Assembly (NCBI RefSeq): GCF_904849725.1
Contig: NC_058518.1
Location: 509,441,225 to 509,505,224 of the forward strand
Origin: Hordeum vulgare subsp. vulgare
Lineage: Eukaryota; Streptophyta; Magnoliopsida; Poales; Poaceae
Length of the DNA: 64,000 nt
Reading direction: 5' to 3'
Shown: positions 18,460 through 32,200 of the stretch, in pieces
How positions within the stretch are numbered: the first letter of the stretch is position 1
How the letters are laid out: each line of letters opens with the position of its first letter
Notes under the pieces: model-generated
Told to the model about the DNA's origin: nothing
The model's input: the letters and a program-made list of their open reading frames with translations, nothing else
The model's database searches: none
Program-made: the position numbers and the translations under genes

Positions 18460-18830
18460 ATGTCAAGTGGCGCCTACTGGCTGGCTGGTGTGGAAATGTA
18501 TTTTATTTTTTTTGCATTTTCCTTTTTTTCTAAGAAAAGATGGAGGAGGTGAGGGTTTTCTTTTTTGATATGGAGGTGAGGACCCACTTATTATTTTTAG
18601 ATGGAAATGAGGTCATGTGGCACTTGTTGGTTGGCTGAGTGCGAAACGTTCTTTTGTACTAAGATAAAGGTGAGGACAAAAAATCTGAGATGGAGGTGCG
18701 GATCGACCCACAAGTATGCAAATTTGACACTGTGACAAATATCGTTCATAAGTTCAAATGATAAAAATCCTTAGAATATAACATACTTCAAGTATAGATA
18801 TGTTTTATCATAATTAAACAAAACATGTCG
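18460..18830. repeat. Short imperfect duplication with GGAGGTGAGG motifs
   Basis: A segment beginning TCAAGTGGCGCC near 18464 returns as TCATGTGGCACT near 18613, and motifs like GATGGAGGTGAGG recur at about 18540, 18570, 18599, 18665 and 18693. No gene is visible here; the function, if any, is unknown. Confidence 0.5.
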
Positions 18831-19132
18831 ATGTGCTTGCAGCCATGACTTCTACAAACGAACATGGTTGTCGCCGATCTTCAGCCCAATGATCTTTTCT
18901 AGTTCATAAGGACATTGTGGTGTAGTATATCAGATGCACAACCAGCCTTGCTTACTTAAAAAATTGGCAAAGTATTTTTTATTTTCACTGACCATTGCAT
19001 AGGGTGCAACGGGAAAATCGAATTCTTCACCTCTTGGAACATGCTAGAGATTTTTTTTTTCATAAATGCTTTAGACCTTCACGAGAACCATAATTATATT
19101 TGGATTTCATTCCATGTGTAAAAGTGTGTTAA

Positions 19133-19470
19133 TTATGTTTTCACATACATCTTTTCAATATGCACTGCATTAAGATTGTGAGTCTGTAACAAGTCTTTCC
19201 AGTATTGCAACCTAAACCATATGGCTATTCTTTTCGGAACTATTGGTGGTTCACCAACCTTGCGCTTCTTGGTGGTTGTTTTCCCGAAAGGGTCCTTCCT
19301 AGAAACAATCTTCATATTCATTGATAGTTAAAACTTCCTCTTTGGTAAGTGTTGCAGATGTTATCCCTAACTCCGCACCACCATCAAAGGATTCCTCGTG
19401 AAATATGTATCCTTGATTCCGATTGAGAAACATTCGACGATCCATATAACAATATTTCTTGTCTTCCTTT
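19133..19470 (-). pseudogene. CACTA (En/Spm) transposase Tnp2 fragment
   Basis: On the minus strand the fragments follow Tnp2 order: CYMDRRMFL, then FDGG with a T.EEVL segment, then FGK-KKRK, then FRLQYWKDLLQTHNL and HIEK, the conserved Tnp2 core before NVC. The second block is an open frame at 19133-19321, while the first is in another frame, so at least one frameshift separates them. CACTA termini (CACTA...TAGTG with 3-bp TSD) are not recognisable nearby, so this is an isolated relic. An adjacent minus-strand frame near 18950-19060 may belong to the same element. Confidence 0.7.
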
Positions 19471-19699
19471 CAATCAAAGGGAGAAAGTATGTGCTTCTGG
19501 TCAACAATCATGTCGTGGTAATTCGTAAGTAATGGTGGTTCCCTACCATCCCGCACGGGCCATGAACATGTTACATACTGGTGGTTTAACAATTGAAGCT
19601 TAAGGTGTACCCCAGCTTGTGCTTGTATTATGTATCTGTGTAGCACATGTGATGGCACTGATATGACTCTTAGGGTATTATGGCGCATACACAGTTTTT

Positions 19700-20390
19700 T
19701 TGTGTGAAATGCACATACACTATTGGAGTTGTGTGTATCGGACGTCCGCTATGTGACTGTGTAGCTCTCCAAGACCGCGTATATAATTTTTTTTAAACAA
19801 ATTAAGCGCGACAGAGAAGTATTAATCAATTTTTTGTAGTTGGGTGAGCAGTGGTGTTCATATCGTCCTAGTATGTGTTTAAGATACATCACATGATGAA
19901 CCCTGTAGGATAGCGGATATGTATCATTAATTTGCTCGTATTGTATTGGTATGTGTTTATGACTTATTTTGGTGGGTTATCCCCTAGAGGATAGAAGATC
20001 TCATGTAATATATAGTACCATGTAGTATTAATTTGCTCAGAAGCTTATGCTATATATGAGGATGTGGCCTTGCTTCCCCTTGTCACTTCGCTTACCATCC
20101 ATGAAAGGGAAAGTATCAAACCAAATAATACAAGTTTAAAATGTTTTCGATTGGAATGAGAGGAATCAGAAACACATCTTGTTCGAGTTTGATGTATATG
20201 CTAAGAATTAACAGGCCGTTTCGTACGGGATTGGAGGTACATGGTCTGAACATTAGTTCTAACCATGCCATCCAACAACATGTAGTTATGTTTTTTCCGA
20301 GGAAGCAATTATGGACATTGCAGGCCCTTATAATCCCAGCAACGTGTGTTGTCACGTCATCACCATCTCATTCAAGAGTTCCATCAGATG
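19700..20390. other. Spacer without recognised features
   Basis: I see only short chance frames and moderately A/T-rich sequence. Confidence 0.5.
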
Positions 20391-20580
20391 GAGCATTTCA
20401 TCTCACTTACGCTAGAGTATGAGCAGCAGAATTGACGTCTCGCTTACAATGGACAATCACGCATTAGGAAACCATAGCTTAGCCTGCACTTTGACATCCT
20501 CAATCACCTAGGCCTCCATGGAGTAGTCTGCCGATCGTTTGTTAAGGGCTTGCTCCACCAAAAGTGCACATGCCTCAATG
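20390..20580 (-). pseudogene. Possible RNase H-like fragment of a non-LTR element
   Basis: On the minus strand a segment reading like EACALLVEQALNKR, then VIEDVKVQAKLW, then in a shifted frame HCKRDVNSAAHTLA resembles the RVT_3/RNase H tail of plant LINEs, whose end motif is RE-N-AAH-LA. There is a stop and at least one frameshift. Too short for certainty. Confidence 0.35.
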
Positions 20581-21740
20581 ATTAGCAACACATACTTCAT
20601 TGATTGTGAAGGGGGTGTGGTATGAATCAATTCTAGTGGAATGTATGAATATTGAAAAATTTCGGAAATTGCTTTTGGAGCTCGGCCTCCATGGTGGCCT
20701 TCGGATTTGAAATCCAAAGTTCATGAAATTCATATTTTTTGGTTCAAAAAATTCTGAAAAAATACAGATATACATCAAGGCATAATGCACAAGTGTGTAA
20801 ATTTACAGCTCAAAATATGTTGAAATGAGGGTTGTACAAGAGAACAAATCGGAGCCTTTTGACACATGATACTATTCATCACTCGGGGCCTTGATTTTGT
20901 CTTTTTTGTACAGGTCCTAATTAAAAGTATTTCATCGTGAATTTTTACACACATGTACATTACATCCTTACATACATGCATATTTGTTTTCAGGATTTTT
21001 TGAAACTGATTTTTTTTTTTTTAAAACGGGCGTCTATGGAGCTCGGGATCCAAAAGGCCTTACTCGAAAAATTCATGCAACTAACACCCTGTTGTCAACG
21101 CTACTATGTAAAATGAACTTAGTTTCTCGACAGCGCACCGAAGGAATCAATAATCCATAGGATAGTTTTGATACAATGATTCAGAGTTTGGGAGGGGATA
21201 GCAGTCTGTACCTACTATTACTTACTATATAAAGACAACAATGTTTTTGCCCATACGTCGTTAATTCTGCTCGTATGTAAAAAACTTAGTTAAAATTCGT
21301 TTGCACTAATTTTTTCATTCACGACTAATAGTTTCTCAAGAATATAATCTAAGCTGACTAATTTTCGTAAATATAATCTAAGCTGACTAATTTCTCAAGA
21401 AAGCCCTATTTGATGGTCTTTGCGTCTAATAGTTGGCCGATCATACATGGGCGTGATCAACTGAGCTGGCCATCCCTCTGCAGGCAGTTCCGTTTTTCGG
21501 AACTTCCTAGTAGTTTCCCAGCCGTTTTTATCGGTTTTGAAACTTTCTAGAAGGTTACTTAAGCTTGTGATTTTCTCTTTTTTTCTTTTTTATTTTTATT
21601 TTAACCTTTTCTCTTTCTGTTTAACTGTTTCAATTTTGTTTCTATTTGAAAATAGTTTTGAGACTTCCAATTTTATGTTATAAATTCAAAAATAAATCTT
21701 GTTTTAAAAAATTATTCAGATTTTCATAAAAACTTTATCA
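20580..21740. other. Spacer without recognised features
   Basis: Intergenic sequence; a short direct repeat TATAATCTAAGCTGACTAAT recurs around 21345 and 21370. No gene recognised. Confidence 0.5.
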
Positions 21741-22530
21741 TTCAAAAATTGTTCACGAATCCAAAAATTGGTCGCACTTTACAAAAAAAATCCTGTACTT
21801 AATTTCTATTCACAAATTTAAACATGTTTGTATTTTCAAAATATGTTTCATTTTCATAAAATTACTTGTTTTTTCAAAAAAATCATAGATTCAGAAGTTG
21901 TTCAGATTTCCAAAAAAACAGTTCCCATTCAAAAATTGTTCACAAATAAAAAAATGATCACGCTTTACAATAAATGTTCCCATTTTCAAAAAAATCACAA
22001 CTTTCAAAATGTTCATATTAGAAAAATATGTATGCAGGTTTCAAAATTGGTTAGATTTTTCAAAAATTGTTCATAGATTCAGTAATTGTTCAGATTTTCA
22101 AAAAACCGTTCCCATTAAAAAACTGTTCACAAATACAAAAAATGGTCGCACTTTATAATAAATTTTCCTTTTTTCAGTTTTTGTTCACAAATTCAAAAAT
22201 GTCCGTATTTCCACAATATGTTGAATTTTTTCATAAATTTGTTTGTTTTCTCAAAAACTGTTCATAGATTCAGAAATTGTTCAGATTTTCAAAAATCCGT
22301 TCCCATTCGAAAATTGTTCATATATATAAAAAATGTTTGCACTTTACAAAAATGTTCCCGTTTTCAATTTTCTGTTCACATATTTAAAAATGTTCGTATT
22401 TTCAAAATATATTCAAATTTTTCATAAATTTGTTTGCTTTTTCAAAAATTGTTCATAGATTCAGGAAATGTTCATATTTTCATTTTTTTCTCACATACTC
22501 AAAAATGTTCATTTCTTCAATTTTTGTTCT
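21740..22530. repeat. ~190-bp A/T-rich tandem repeat
   Basis: The marker TCATAGATTCAG recurs at about 21883, 22071, 22262 and 22453, spaced 188-191 bp, each time followed by a GTTCAGATTTTCAAAAA-like stretch and a TTCCCATT block. Roughly four imperfect copies. The + strand frames across it (up to 82 codons, rich in F, K and N) are by-products of the T/A-rich composition. Confidence 0.8.
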
Positions 22531-22667
22531 GATTTTGAAAAAATATACATTAAGAAACGTTAAGCCCGGTAACTAATTCAGGTTCGCTACACTAGAAAAT
22601 TCTGGTTCTACATTTACTGTTCATTCTTTAAATTGGGCATTGCTTTTTTATCATTAATAGCAGGATG

Positions 22668-24483
22668 TGTTGGGGAACGTCGCATGGGAAACAAAAATTT
22701 TCCTACGCGCACGAAGACCTATCATGGTGATGTCCATCTACGAGAGGGGATGTGTAATCTACGTACCCTTGTAGACCGTACAACAGAAGTGTTAGTGAAC
22801 GCGGTTGATGTAGTGGAACGTCCTCACGTCCCTCGATCCGCCCCGCGAACTATCCCGCGATCAGTCCCACGATCTAGTGTCGAACGGACGGCACCTCCGC
22901 GTTCAGCACACGTACAGCTCGACGATGATCTCGGCCTTCTTGATCCAGCAAGAGAGACGGAGAGGTAGAAGAGTTCTCTGGCAGCGTGACGGCGCTCCGG
23001 AGGTTGGTGATGATCTTGTCTGAGCAGGGCTCCGCCCGAGCTCCGCAGAAACGCGATCTAGAGGTAAAACCGTGGAGATATGTGGTCGAGCTGCCGTGGC
23101 AAAGTTGTCTCAAATCAGCACTAAAACCCCACTATATATAGGAGGAGGAGGGGGGAGACTTGCCTTGGGGTCCAAGGACTCCCAAGGGAGTCGGCCGAGC
23201 CAAGGGGGAAGGTCTCCCCCTCCCAAATCGAAATCCACTTGGTTTGGAAGGTGGAGTCCTTCTTCCCTTTCCCACCTCCTTCTTTTTTTTTCCTCTTTGA
23301 TTTTCTTTCCTATGCGCATAGGCCTCTCTTGGGCTGTCTCACCAGCCCACTAAGGGCTGGTGTGGCACCCCAAACATCCATGGGCTTCCCCGGGGTGGGT
23401 GGGCCCCCCCGGTGAACTCCCGGAACCCATTCGTCATTCCCGGTACATTCCCGGTAACTCCGAAAACCTTCCGGTAATCAAATGAGGTCATCCTATATAT
23501 CAATCTTCGTTTCCGGACCATTCCGGAAACCCTCGTGACGTCCGTGATCTCATCCGGGACTCCGAACAACATTCGGTAACCAACCATATAACTCAAATAC
23601 GCATAAAACAACGTCGAACCTTAAGTGTGCAGACCCTGCGGGTTCGAGAACTATGTAGACATGACCCGAGAGACTCCTCGGTCAATATCCAATAGCGGGA
23701 CCTGGATGCCCATATTGGATCCTACATATTCTACGAAGATCTTATCGTTTGAACCTCAGTGCCAAGGATTCATATAATCCCGTATGTCATTCCCTTTGTC
23801 CTTCGGTATGTTACTTGCCCGAGATTCGATCGTCAGTATCCGCATACCTATTTCAATCTCGTTTACCGGCAAGTCTCTTTACTCGTTCCGTAATACAAGA
23901 TCCCGCAACTTACACTAAGTCACATTGCTTGCAAGGCTTGTGTGTGATGTTGTATTACCGAGTGGGCCCCGAGATACCTCTCCGTCACACGGAGTGACAA
24001 ATCCCAGTCTCGATCCATACTAACTCAACGAACACCTTCGGAGATACCTGTAGAGCATCTTTATAGTCACCCAGTTACGTTGCGACGTTTGATACACAAA
24101 AAGCATTCCTCCGGTGTCCGTGAGTTATATGATCTCATGGTCATAGGAACAAATACTTGACACGCAGAAAACAGTAGCAACAAAATGACACGATCAACAT
24201 GCTACGTCTATTAGTTTGGGTCTAGTCCATCGCATGATTCTCCTAATGATGTGATCCCGTTTATCAAGTGACAACACTTGCTTATGGCCAGGAAACCTTG
24301 ACCATCTTTGATCAACGAGCTAGTCAACTAGAGGCTTACTAGGGACAGTGTTTTGTATATGTATCCACACAAGTATTGTGTTTCCAATCAATACAATTAT
24401 AGCATGGATAATAAACGATTATCATGAACTAAGAAATATAATAATAACTAATTTATTATTGCCTCTAGGGCATATTTCCAACA
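22668..24483 (-). repeat. 3' LTR of element 1
   Basis: 1,816 bp. Its inner edge abuts a polypurine tract read on the minus strand (complement GTCTCCCACTT at 24484-24494). Contains the TATATATA-like promoter segment near 23133-23140. Confidence 0.92.
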
Positions 24484-27343
24484 GTCTCCCACTTGCACTA
24501 GAGTCAATAATCTAGTTCACATCACCATGTGATTCCAACGAATCCAACACCCATATAGTTCTGGGGTCTGATTACGTCTTGCTCGTGAGAGAGGTTTCAG
24601 TCAACGATTCTGAAACTTTCAAATCCGTGTGTTCTTTACAAATCTTTATGTCATCTTACAGATGCTGCTACTACGTGCTATTCGGAAATGCTCCAAATAT
24701 CTACTCTACTATACGAATCCTTTTCACTACTCATAGTTATTTGGATTAGTGTCAAAGCTTGCATCGACGTAACCCTTTACGACGAACTCTTTAACCACCT
24801 CCATAATCGAGAAAAATTCCTTAGTCCATTAGTTACTAAGGATAAATTTTGACCATTGCTAGTGATTCAATCATGGATCACTCTCTGTACCTCTCAACAT
24901 ACTTTGAGTCAAGGCACACATCAGGTGCGGTACACAGCATGGCATACTTTAGATTCTAAGCAAAGGCATAGAAGACGACCTTCGTCTATTCTCTTTATTC
25001 TGCCGGGGTCGGGTTTTTAGTCATACTCAAATTCACACCTCACAATGCAACCAAGAACTCCTCTTTTTTGCTGATCTATTTTGAACTCCTTCAAAAACTT
25101 GTCAAGGCATGCATCTTGTTGAAACTTCCATTAAGCGCTTTCGATCTATCTCCATAGATCTTTGATGCTCAACGTTCAAGTAGCTCAATCCAGGTATTCC
25201 TTTAAAAACTCCTTTCAAACAACCTTGTATGCTTTACAGAAATTCTACATTACTTCTGATCCACAATATGTCAACCACATATACTTATCAGAAATTCTAT
25301 AGTGCTCCCACTCACTTCTTTGGAAATACAAGTTTCTCATAAACCTTGTACAAACCCAAAATCTTTGATCATCTCATCAAAGTGTATATTCCAACTCCGA
25401 GATGCTTGCACCAGTCCATTGAAGGATCACTGGAGCTTGCATACTTGCTAGTATCTTTAGGATCGACAAAACCTTCTGGTTGTATCACATACAATGTTTG
25501 CTCAAGGAAACCGTCCAGAAAACAATGTTTTGACATCCTACGTGCAATATTTCATAAATAATGCATCAACAACTAATATAATTCTAACAGACCTTTAGCA
25601 TCGCTACGAGTGAGAAAGTCTCATCATAGTCAACTGTTTGATCTTGTCGAAAACAACTTTGCGACAAGTCGAGCTTTTCTTAATAGTGATTTATCACCAT
25701 CATCGTCTGTCCTCCTTTAAAGATCCATCTTTACTCAATAGTCCTCTGACCATCAAGTAGTTCTTCCAAAGTCTACACTTTGTTTTCATACATGGATCCT
25801 CTCTCGGATTTCATGGCTTCCAGCCATTTGTCGGAATCCGGGCCCACCATCGCTTTCTCCATAACTCGTAGGTTCACTGTTGCTCAACAACATGACCTCC
25901 AAGACAGGGTTACCATACCACTCTGTAGTAGTACGCGACCTTGTCAACCTACGAGACTTGTAGTAACTTGATCCGATGCTCAATGATCATCATCATCAGC
26001 TTCCACTTCAATTGATGTAGGCACCACATGAACAACTTCCTACGCCCTGCTACACACTGGTTGAAGTGATGGTTCAATAACCTCATCAAGTTCTACTACC
26101 CTCCCACTCAATTCTTTCGAGAGAAACCTTTCCTCGAGAAAGGATCCGTTTCTAGAAACAAACACTTTGCTTTCGGATCTGAGATAGGAGATGTACCCAA
26201 CTGTTTTGGATATCCTATGAAGATGCATTTATCCGCTTTGGGTTCGAGCTTATCAGACTGAAACTTTTTCACATAAGTGTCGAAGCCCCAAACTTTCAAG
26301 AAACGACAGTTTAGATTTCTCTAAACCTCAGTCTATACTGTGTCATCTCAACGGAAATACGTGGTGCCCTATTTAAAGTGAATGCGGTTGTCTCTAATGC
26401 ATAACCCATAAACGATAGTGGTAATTCGATAAGAGACATCTTAGTGTGCACCGTACCAAATAGTGTGTGGCTATGATGTTCAGACACATCATCACACTAT
26501 GATGTTCCAGGTGGCATGAACTGCGAAACAATTTCCACATTGTCTTAACTGCGTACCAAAACTCGTAACTCAGATATTCATTTCTATGATCATATCGTAG
26601 ACAGTTTATCCTCTTGTTACGACGAACTTCACTCCGAAACAGAATTGAACTTTTCAATATTTCAGACTTGTGATTCATTAAGTAAATACTCTAGTATCTA
26701 CTCAAATCATCATTGAAGTAAGAACATAATGATATCCACTGCGTGCCTCAGCACCCATTGGACTGCATACATGAAAATGTATCACTTCCAACAAGTTACT
26801 ATCTTGTTTCATCTCAATGAAAACAAGGCCTTGCTCATGTGGTATGATTTGCATGTCACTAGTGATTCGAAATCAGGTGAGTACAAAGATCCATCAGCAT
26901 GGAGCCTCTTCATGCAATTTATACTAACATGACTCAAGCGGCAGTGCCACAAGTAAGTGGTACTATCATCATTAACTCGTATCTTTTGGCACCAATATCA
27001 TGAACATGTGTAACACTACGATCGAGATTCAATAAACCATTGAAGGTGATTATTCAAGCAAATAGAGTAACCATTATTCTCTTTAAATGAATAATCGTAT
27101 TGCAATAAACACGATCCAATCATGTTCATGCTTAACGCAAGCACCAAATAACGATTATTTAGGTTTAACACCAATCCCGATGGTAGAGGGAGCGTGCGAC
27201 GTTTGATCATATCAACCTTGGAAACACTTCCAACATGTATCGTCACCTCGCCTTTAGCTAATCTCCATTTATGCCCTAGCTTTCATTTCGTGTTACTAAT
27301 CACTTAGCAACCGAACCGGTATCCAATACTCTTATGCTACTAG
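24484..27343 (-). pseudogene. Element 1 pol remnant (RNase H to protease side)
   Basis: Minus-strand copia Pol pieces in scattered frames: a block like KVWGFDTYVKKFQSDKLEPK near 26210-26299 corresponds to the integrase C-terminal region of element 2. Further pieces align with its RT and integrase regions. Many stops and frameshifts are present, so this is far older than element 2. The left end keeps the PPT; the right end is the insertion point of element 2 within the protease region. Confidence 0.8.
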
Positions 27344-29171
27344 TGTTGGGGAACGTCGCATGGGAAACAAAAAATTTCCTACGCGCACGAAAACCTATCA
27401 TGGTGATGTCCATCTACGAGAGAGGATGAGTGATCTACGTACCCTTGTAGATCGTACAGCAGAAGCGTTAGAGAACGCGGTTGATGTAGTGGAACGTCCT
27501 CACGTCCCTCGATCCGCCCCGCGAACAATCCCGCGATCAGTCCCACGATCTAGTACCGAACGGACGGCACCTCCGCGTTCAGCACACGTACAGCTCGACG
27601 ACGATCTCGGCCTTCTTGATCCAGCAAGAGAGACGGAGAGGTAGAAGAGTTCTCCGGCAGCGTGACGGCGCTCCGGAGGTTGGTGATGATCTCGTCTCAG
27701 CAGGGCTCCGCCCGAGCTCCGCAGAAACGCGATCTAGAGAAAAAACTATGGAGGTATGTGGTCGGGCAGCCATGAGAAAGTCGTCTCAAATCTGCCCTAA
27801 AAGCCCCATATATATAGGAGGAGGGAGGGGAACCTTGCCTTGGGGTCCAAGGGATCCCCAAGGGGTCGGCCGAGCCAAGGGGGAGGACTCTCCCCCCCCC
27901 CAAACCGAGTCCTACTTGGTTTGGTGGGAGGGAGTCCTTCCCCCTTCCCACTTCTTCCCCCTTTTTTTTCTTTCCTTTGATTTTTCTCTCTTGGCGCATA
28001 GGGGATTGGTGGGCTGTCCCACCAGCCCACTAAGGGCTGGTGTGACCCCCCCCAAATGCCTATGGGCTTCCCCGGAGTGGGTTGCCCCCCCTCCGGTGAA
28101 CTCCCAGAACCCATTCGTCATTCCCGGTACATTCCCGGTAACTCCGAAAACCTTCCGGTAATCAAATGAGGTCATCCTATATATCAATCTTCGTTTCCGG
28201 ACCATTTCGGAAACCCTCGTGACGTCCGTGATCTCATCCGGGACTCCGAACAACATTCGGTAACCAACCATATAACTCAAATACGCATAAAACAACGTCG
28301 AACCTTAAGTGTGCAGACCCTGCGGGTTCGAGAACTATGTAGACATGACCCGAGAGACTCCTCGGTCAATATCCAATAGCGGGACCTGGATGCCCATATT
28401 GGATCCTACATATTCTACGAAGATCTTATCGTTTGAACCTCAGTGCCAAGGATTCGTATAATCCCGTATGTCATTCCCTTTGTCCTTCGGTATGTTACTT
28501 GCCCGAGATTCGATCGTCAGTATCCGCATACCTATTTCAATCTCGTTTACCGGCAAGTCTCTTTACTCGTTCCGTAATACAAGATCCCGCAACTTACACT
28601 AAGTTACATTGCTTGCAAGGCTTGTGTGTGATGTTGTATTACCGAGTGGGCCCCGAGATACCTCTCCGTCACACGGAGTGACAAATCCCAGTCTTGATCC
28701 ATACTAACTCAACTAACACCTTCGGAGATACCTGTAGAGCATCTTTATAGTCACCCAGTTACGTTGCGACGTTTGATACACACAAAGCATTCCTCCGGTG
28801 TCAGTGAGTTATATGATCTCATGGTCATAGGAATAAATACTTGACACGCAGAAAACAGTAGCAACAAAATGACACGATCAACATGCTACGTCTATTAGTT
28901 TGGGTCTAGTCCATCACGTGATTCTCCCAATGACGTGATCCAGTTATCAAGCAACAACACCTTGTTCATAATTAGAAGACACTGACTATCATCGATCAAC
29001 TGGCTAGCCAACTAGAGGCATGCTAGGGACGGTGTTTTGTCTATGTATCCACACATGTAAATGAGTCTTCATTCAATACAATTATAGCATGGATAATAAA
29101 CTATTATCTTGATACAGGAATTATAATAATAACTATACATTTATTATTGCCTCTAGGGCATAATTCCAACA
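27344..29171 (-). repeat. 3' LTR of element 2
   Basis: 1,828 bp; terminates CATAATTCCAACA on +, a subtype distinct from element 1 (CATATTTCCAACA). Confidence 0.93.
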
Positions 29172-29223
29172 GTCTCCCACTTGCACTAGAGTCAATAATC
29201 TAGCCCTCACATCACCATGTGAA

Positions 29224-32200
29224 TTACATTGTAATAAATCTAACACCCATACAGTTCTGGTGTCGATCATGTTTTGGCCGTGGAAGAGGTTTAGTCAGCG
29301 GGTCTGCTACATTCAGATCCGTGTGCACTTTGCATATATTTACGTCCTCCTCCTCGACGTAGTCGCGGATGAGGTTGAAGCGTCGTTTGATGTGTCTGGT
29401 CTTCTTGTGAAACCTTGGTTCCTTTGCTAAGGCAATGGCACCAGTGTTGTCACAGAACAAGGTTATTGGATCCAGTGCACTTGGCACCACTCCAAGATCC
29501 GTCATGAACTGCTTCATCCAGACACCCTCCTTAGCCGCCTCCGAGGCAGCCATGTACTCTGCTTCACATGTAGAATCTGCTACGACGCTTTGCTTGGAAC
29601 TGCACCAGCTTACTGCACCCCCATTAAGAATAAATACGTATCCGGTTTGCGACTTAGAGTCGTCCGGATCTGTGTCGAAGCTTGCATCAACGTAACCTTT
29701 TACGGCGAGCTCTTCGTCACCTCCATACACGAGAAACATCTCCTTAGTCCTTTTCAGGTACTTCAGGATATTCTTGACCGCCGTCCAGTGATCCACTCCT
29801 GGATTACTCTGGAACCTGCCTGCCATACTTATGGCTAGGCTAACATCCGGTCTAGTGCACAGCATTGCATACATGATAGAGCCTATGGCTGAAGCATAGG
29901 GGACGGAGCGCATATGCTCTCTATCTTCATCAGTTGCTGGGCACTGAGTTTTACTCAATCTCGTACCTTGTAACACTGGCAAGAAACCTTTCTTGGACTG
30001 TTCCATTTTGAACCTCTTCAAAACTTTATCAAGGTACGTGCTTTGTGAAAGTCCTATCAGGCGTTTTGATCTATCCCTATAGATCTTAATGCCTAGTATG
30101 TAAGCAGCTTCTCCTAGGTCCTTCATAGAGAAACTTTTATTCAAGTAACCTTTTATGCTCTCCAAAAGCTCTACATTGTTTCCAATCAGTAATATGTCAT
30201 CCACATATAATATTAGAAATGCCACAGAGCTCCCACTCACTTTCTTGTAAATACAAGATTCTCCAACCACTTGCATAAACCCAAATGCTTTGATCACCTC
30301 ATCAAAGCGTTTATTCCAACTCCGAGATGCTTGCACCAGTCCATAAATGGATCGCTGGAACTTGCACACTTTGTCAGCATTTTTAGGATCGACCAAACCT
30401 TCGGGTTGCATCATATACAACTCTTCCTTAAGGAAACCGTTAAGGAACGCCGTTTTGACATCCATCTGCCAGATTTCATAATCGAAAAATGCAGCTATTG
30501 CTAACATGATTCTGACGGACTTAAGCATCGCTACGGGTGAGAAGGTCTCATCGTAGTCAACTCCTGGAACTTGTGAAAAACCCTTTGCCACAAGTCGAGC
30601 TTTATAAACGGTCACATGACCGTCAGCGTCCGTCTTCTTCTTAAAGATCCATTTGTTCTGAATAGCCTTGGGGCCCTCAGGTAGTATCTCCAAAGTCCAC
30701 ACTTTGTTCTCATACATGGATCCTATCTCGGATTTCATGGCTTCTAGCCATTTGTTGGAATCTGGGCCCACCATTGCCTCTTCATAATTCGCTGGTTCAT
30801 TGTTGTCTAACAACATGATCGATAAGACGGGATTACCGTACCACTCTGGAGCAGCACGTGATCTCGTCGACCTGCGTGGTTCAACAGAAACTTGAACTGG
30901 AGTTTCATGATCATCATCATTAACTTCCTCCTCAACCGGCGTCGCAACGACAGAGGTCTCCCCTTGCCCTGTGCCACCATCCAGAGGGATGAGAGGTTCG
31001 ACAACCTCGTCAAGTTCTATCTGCCTCCCACTCAATTCTCTCGAGAGAAACTCCTTCTCGAGAAAAGTTCCGTTCTTAGCAACAAACACTTTGCCCTCGG
31101 ATTTGAGATAGAAGGTGTACCCAACTGTCTCTTTTGGGTAACCTATGAAGACGCACTTTTCCGCTTTGGGTTCCAGCTTTTCAGGCTGAAGCTTTTTGAC
31201 ATAAGCATCACATCCCCAAACTTTAAGAAACGACAACTTTGGCCTTTTGCCATACCACAGTTCGTATGGTGTCGTCTCAACGGATTTCGATGGTGCCCTA
31301 TTTAAAGTGAATGCAGCTGTTTCTAATGCATAACCCCAAAAAGATAACGGCAAATCAGTAAGAGACATCATAGATCGCACCATCTCTAACAAAGTACGAT
31401 TACGACGTTCGGACACACCATTACGCTGTGGTGTTCCAGGCGGTGTTAACTGTGAAACAATTCCACATTGTCTTAGGTGAGTACCAAACTCGAAACTCAG
31501 ATATTCACCCCCACGATCAGACCGTAGGAACTTGATCTTCTTGTTACGATGATTTTCCACTTCACTCTGAAATTGCTTGAACTTTTCAAATGTTTCAGAC
31601 TTGTGCTTCATTAAGTAGACATAACCATATCTACTTAAATCGTCAGTGAAGGTGAGAAAATAACGATATCCGCCGCGTGCCTCCACGCTCATTGGACCAC
31701 ACACATCGGTATGTATGATTTCCAACAAGTCACTTGCACGCTCCATTGTTCCGGAGAACGGAGTCTTAGTCATCTTGCCCATGAGGCATGGTTCGCACGT
31801 GTCAAGTGAATCAAAGTCAAGTGACTCCAAAAGTCCATCAGCATGGAGTTTCTTCATGCGCTTTACACCAATATGACCCAAGCGGCAGTGCCACAAAAAT
31901 ATGGCGCTATCATTGTTTACTCTAACTCTTTTGGTCTCAATGTTATGTATATGCGTATCGCTATCGAGATTCAATATGAACAATCCTCTCACATTCGGTG
32001 CATGACCATAAAAGATGTTACTCATAGAAATAGAACAACCATTATTCTCAGACTTAAAAGAGTAACCGTCTCGCAATAAACAAGATCCAGATATAATGTT
32101 CATGCTCAACGCAGGCACTAAATAACAATGATTTAAGTTCATCACTAATCCCGATGGTAGTTGAAGTGACACTGTGCCGACGGCGATTGCATCAACCTTG

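Noticed and set aside
22874..23353. Several overlapping frames in the LTR R/U5-like GC-rich part
   Set aside because: Chance frames in GC-rich LTR sequence; none has a domain.
23749..23997. 82-codon + strand frame found in every Copia LTR
   Set aside because: Lies within the LTR in antisense to the element and recurs only because the LTR does.
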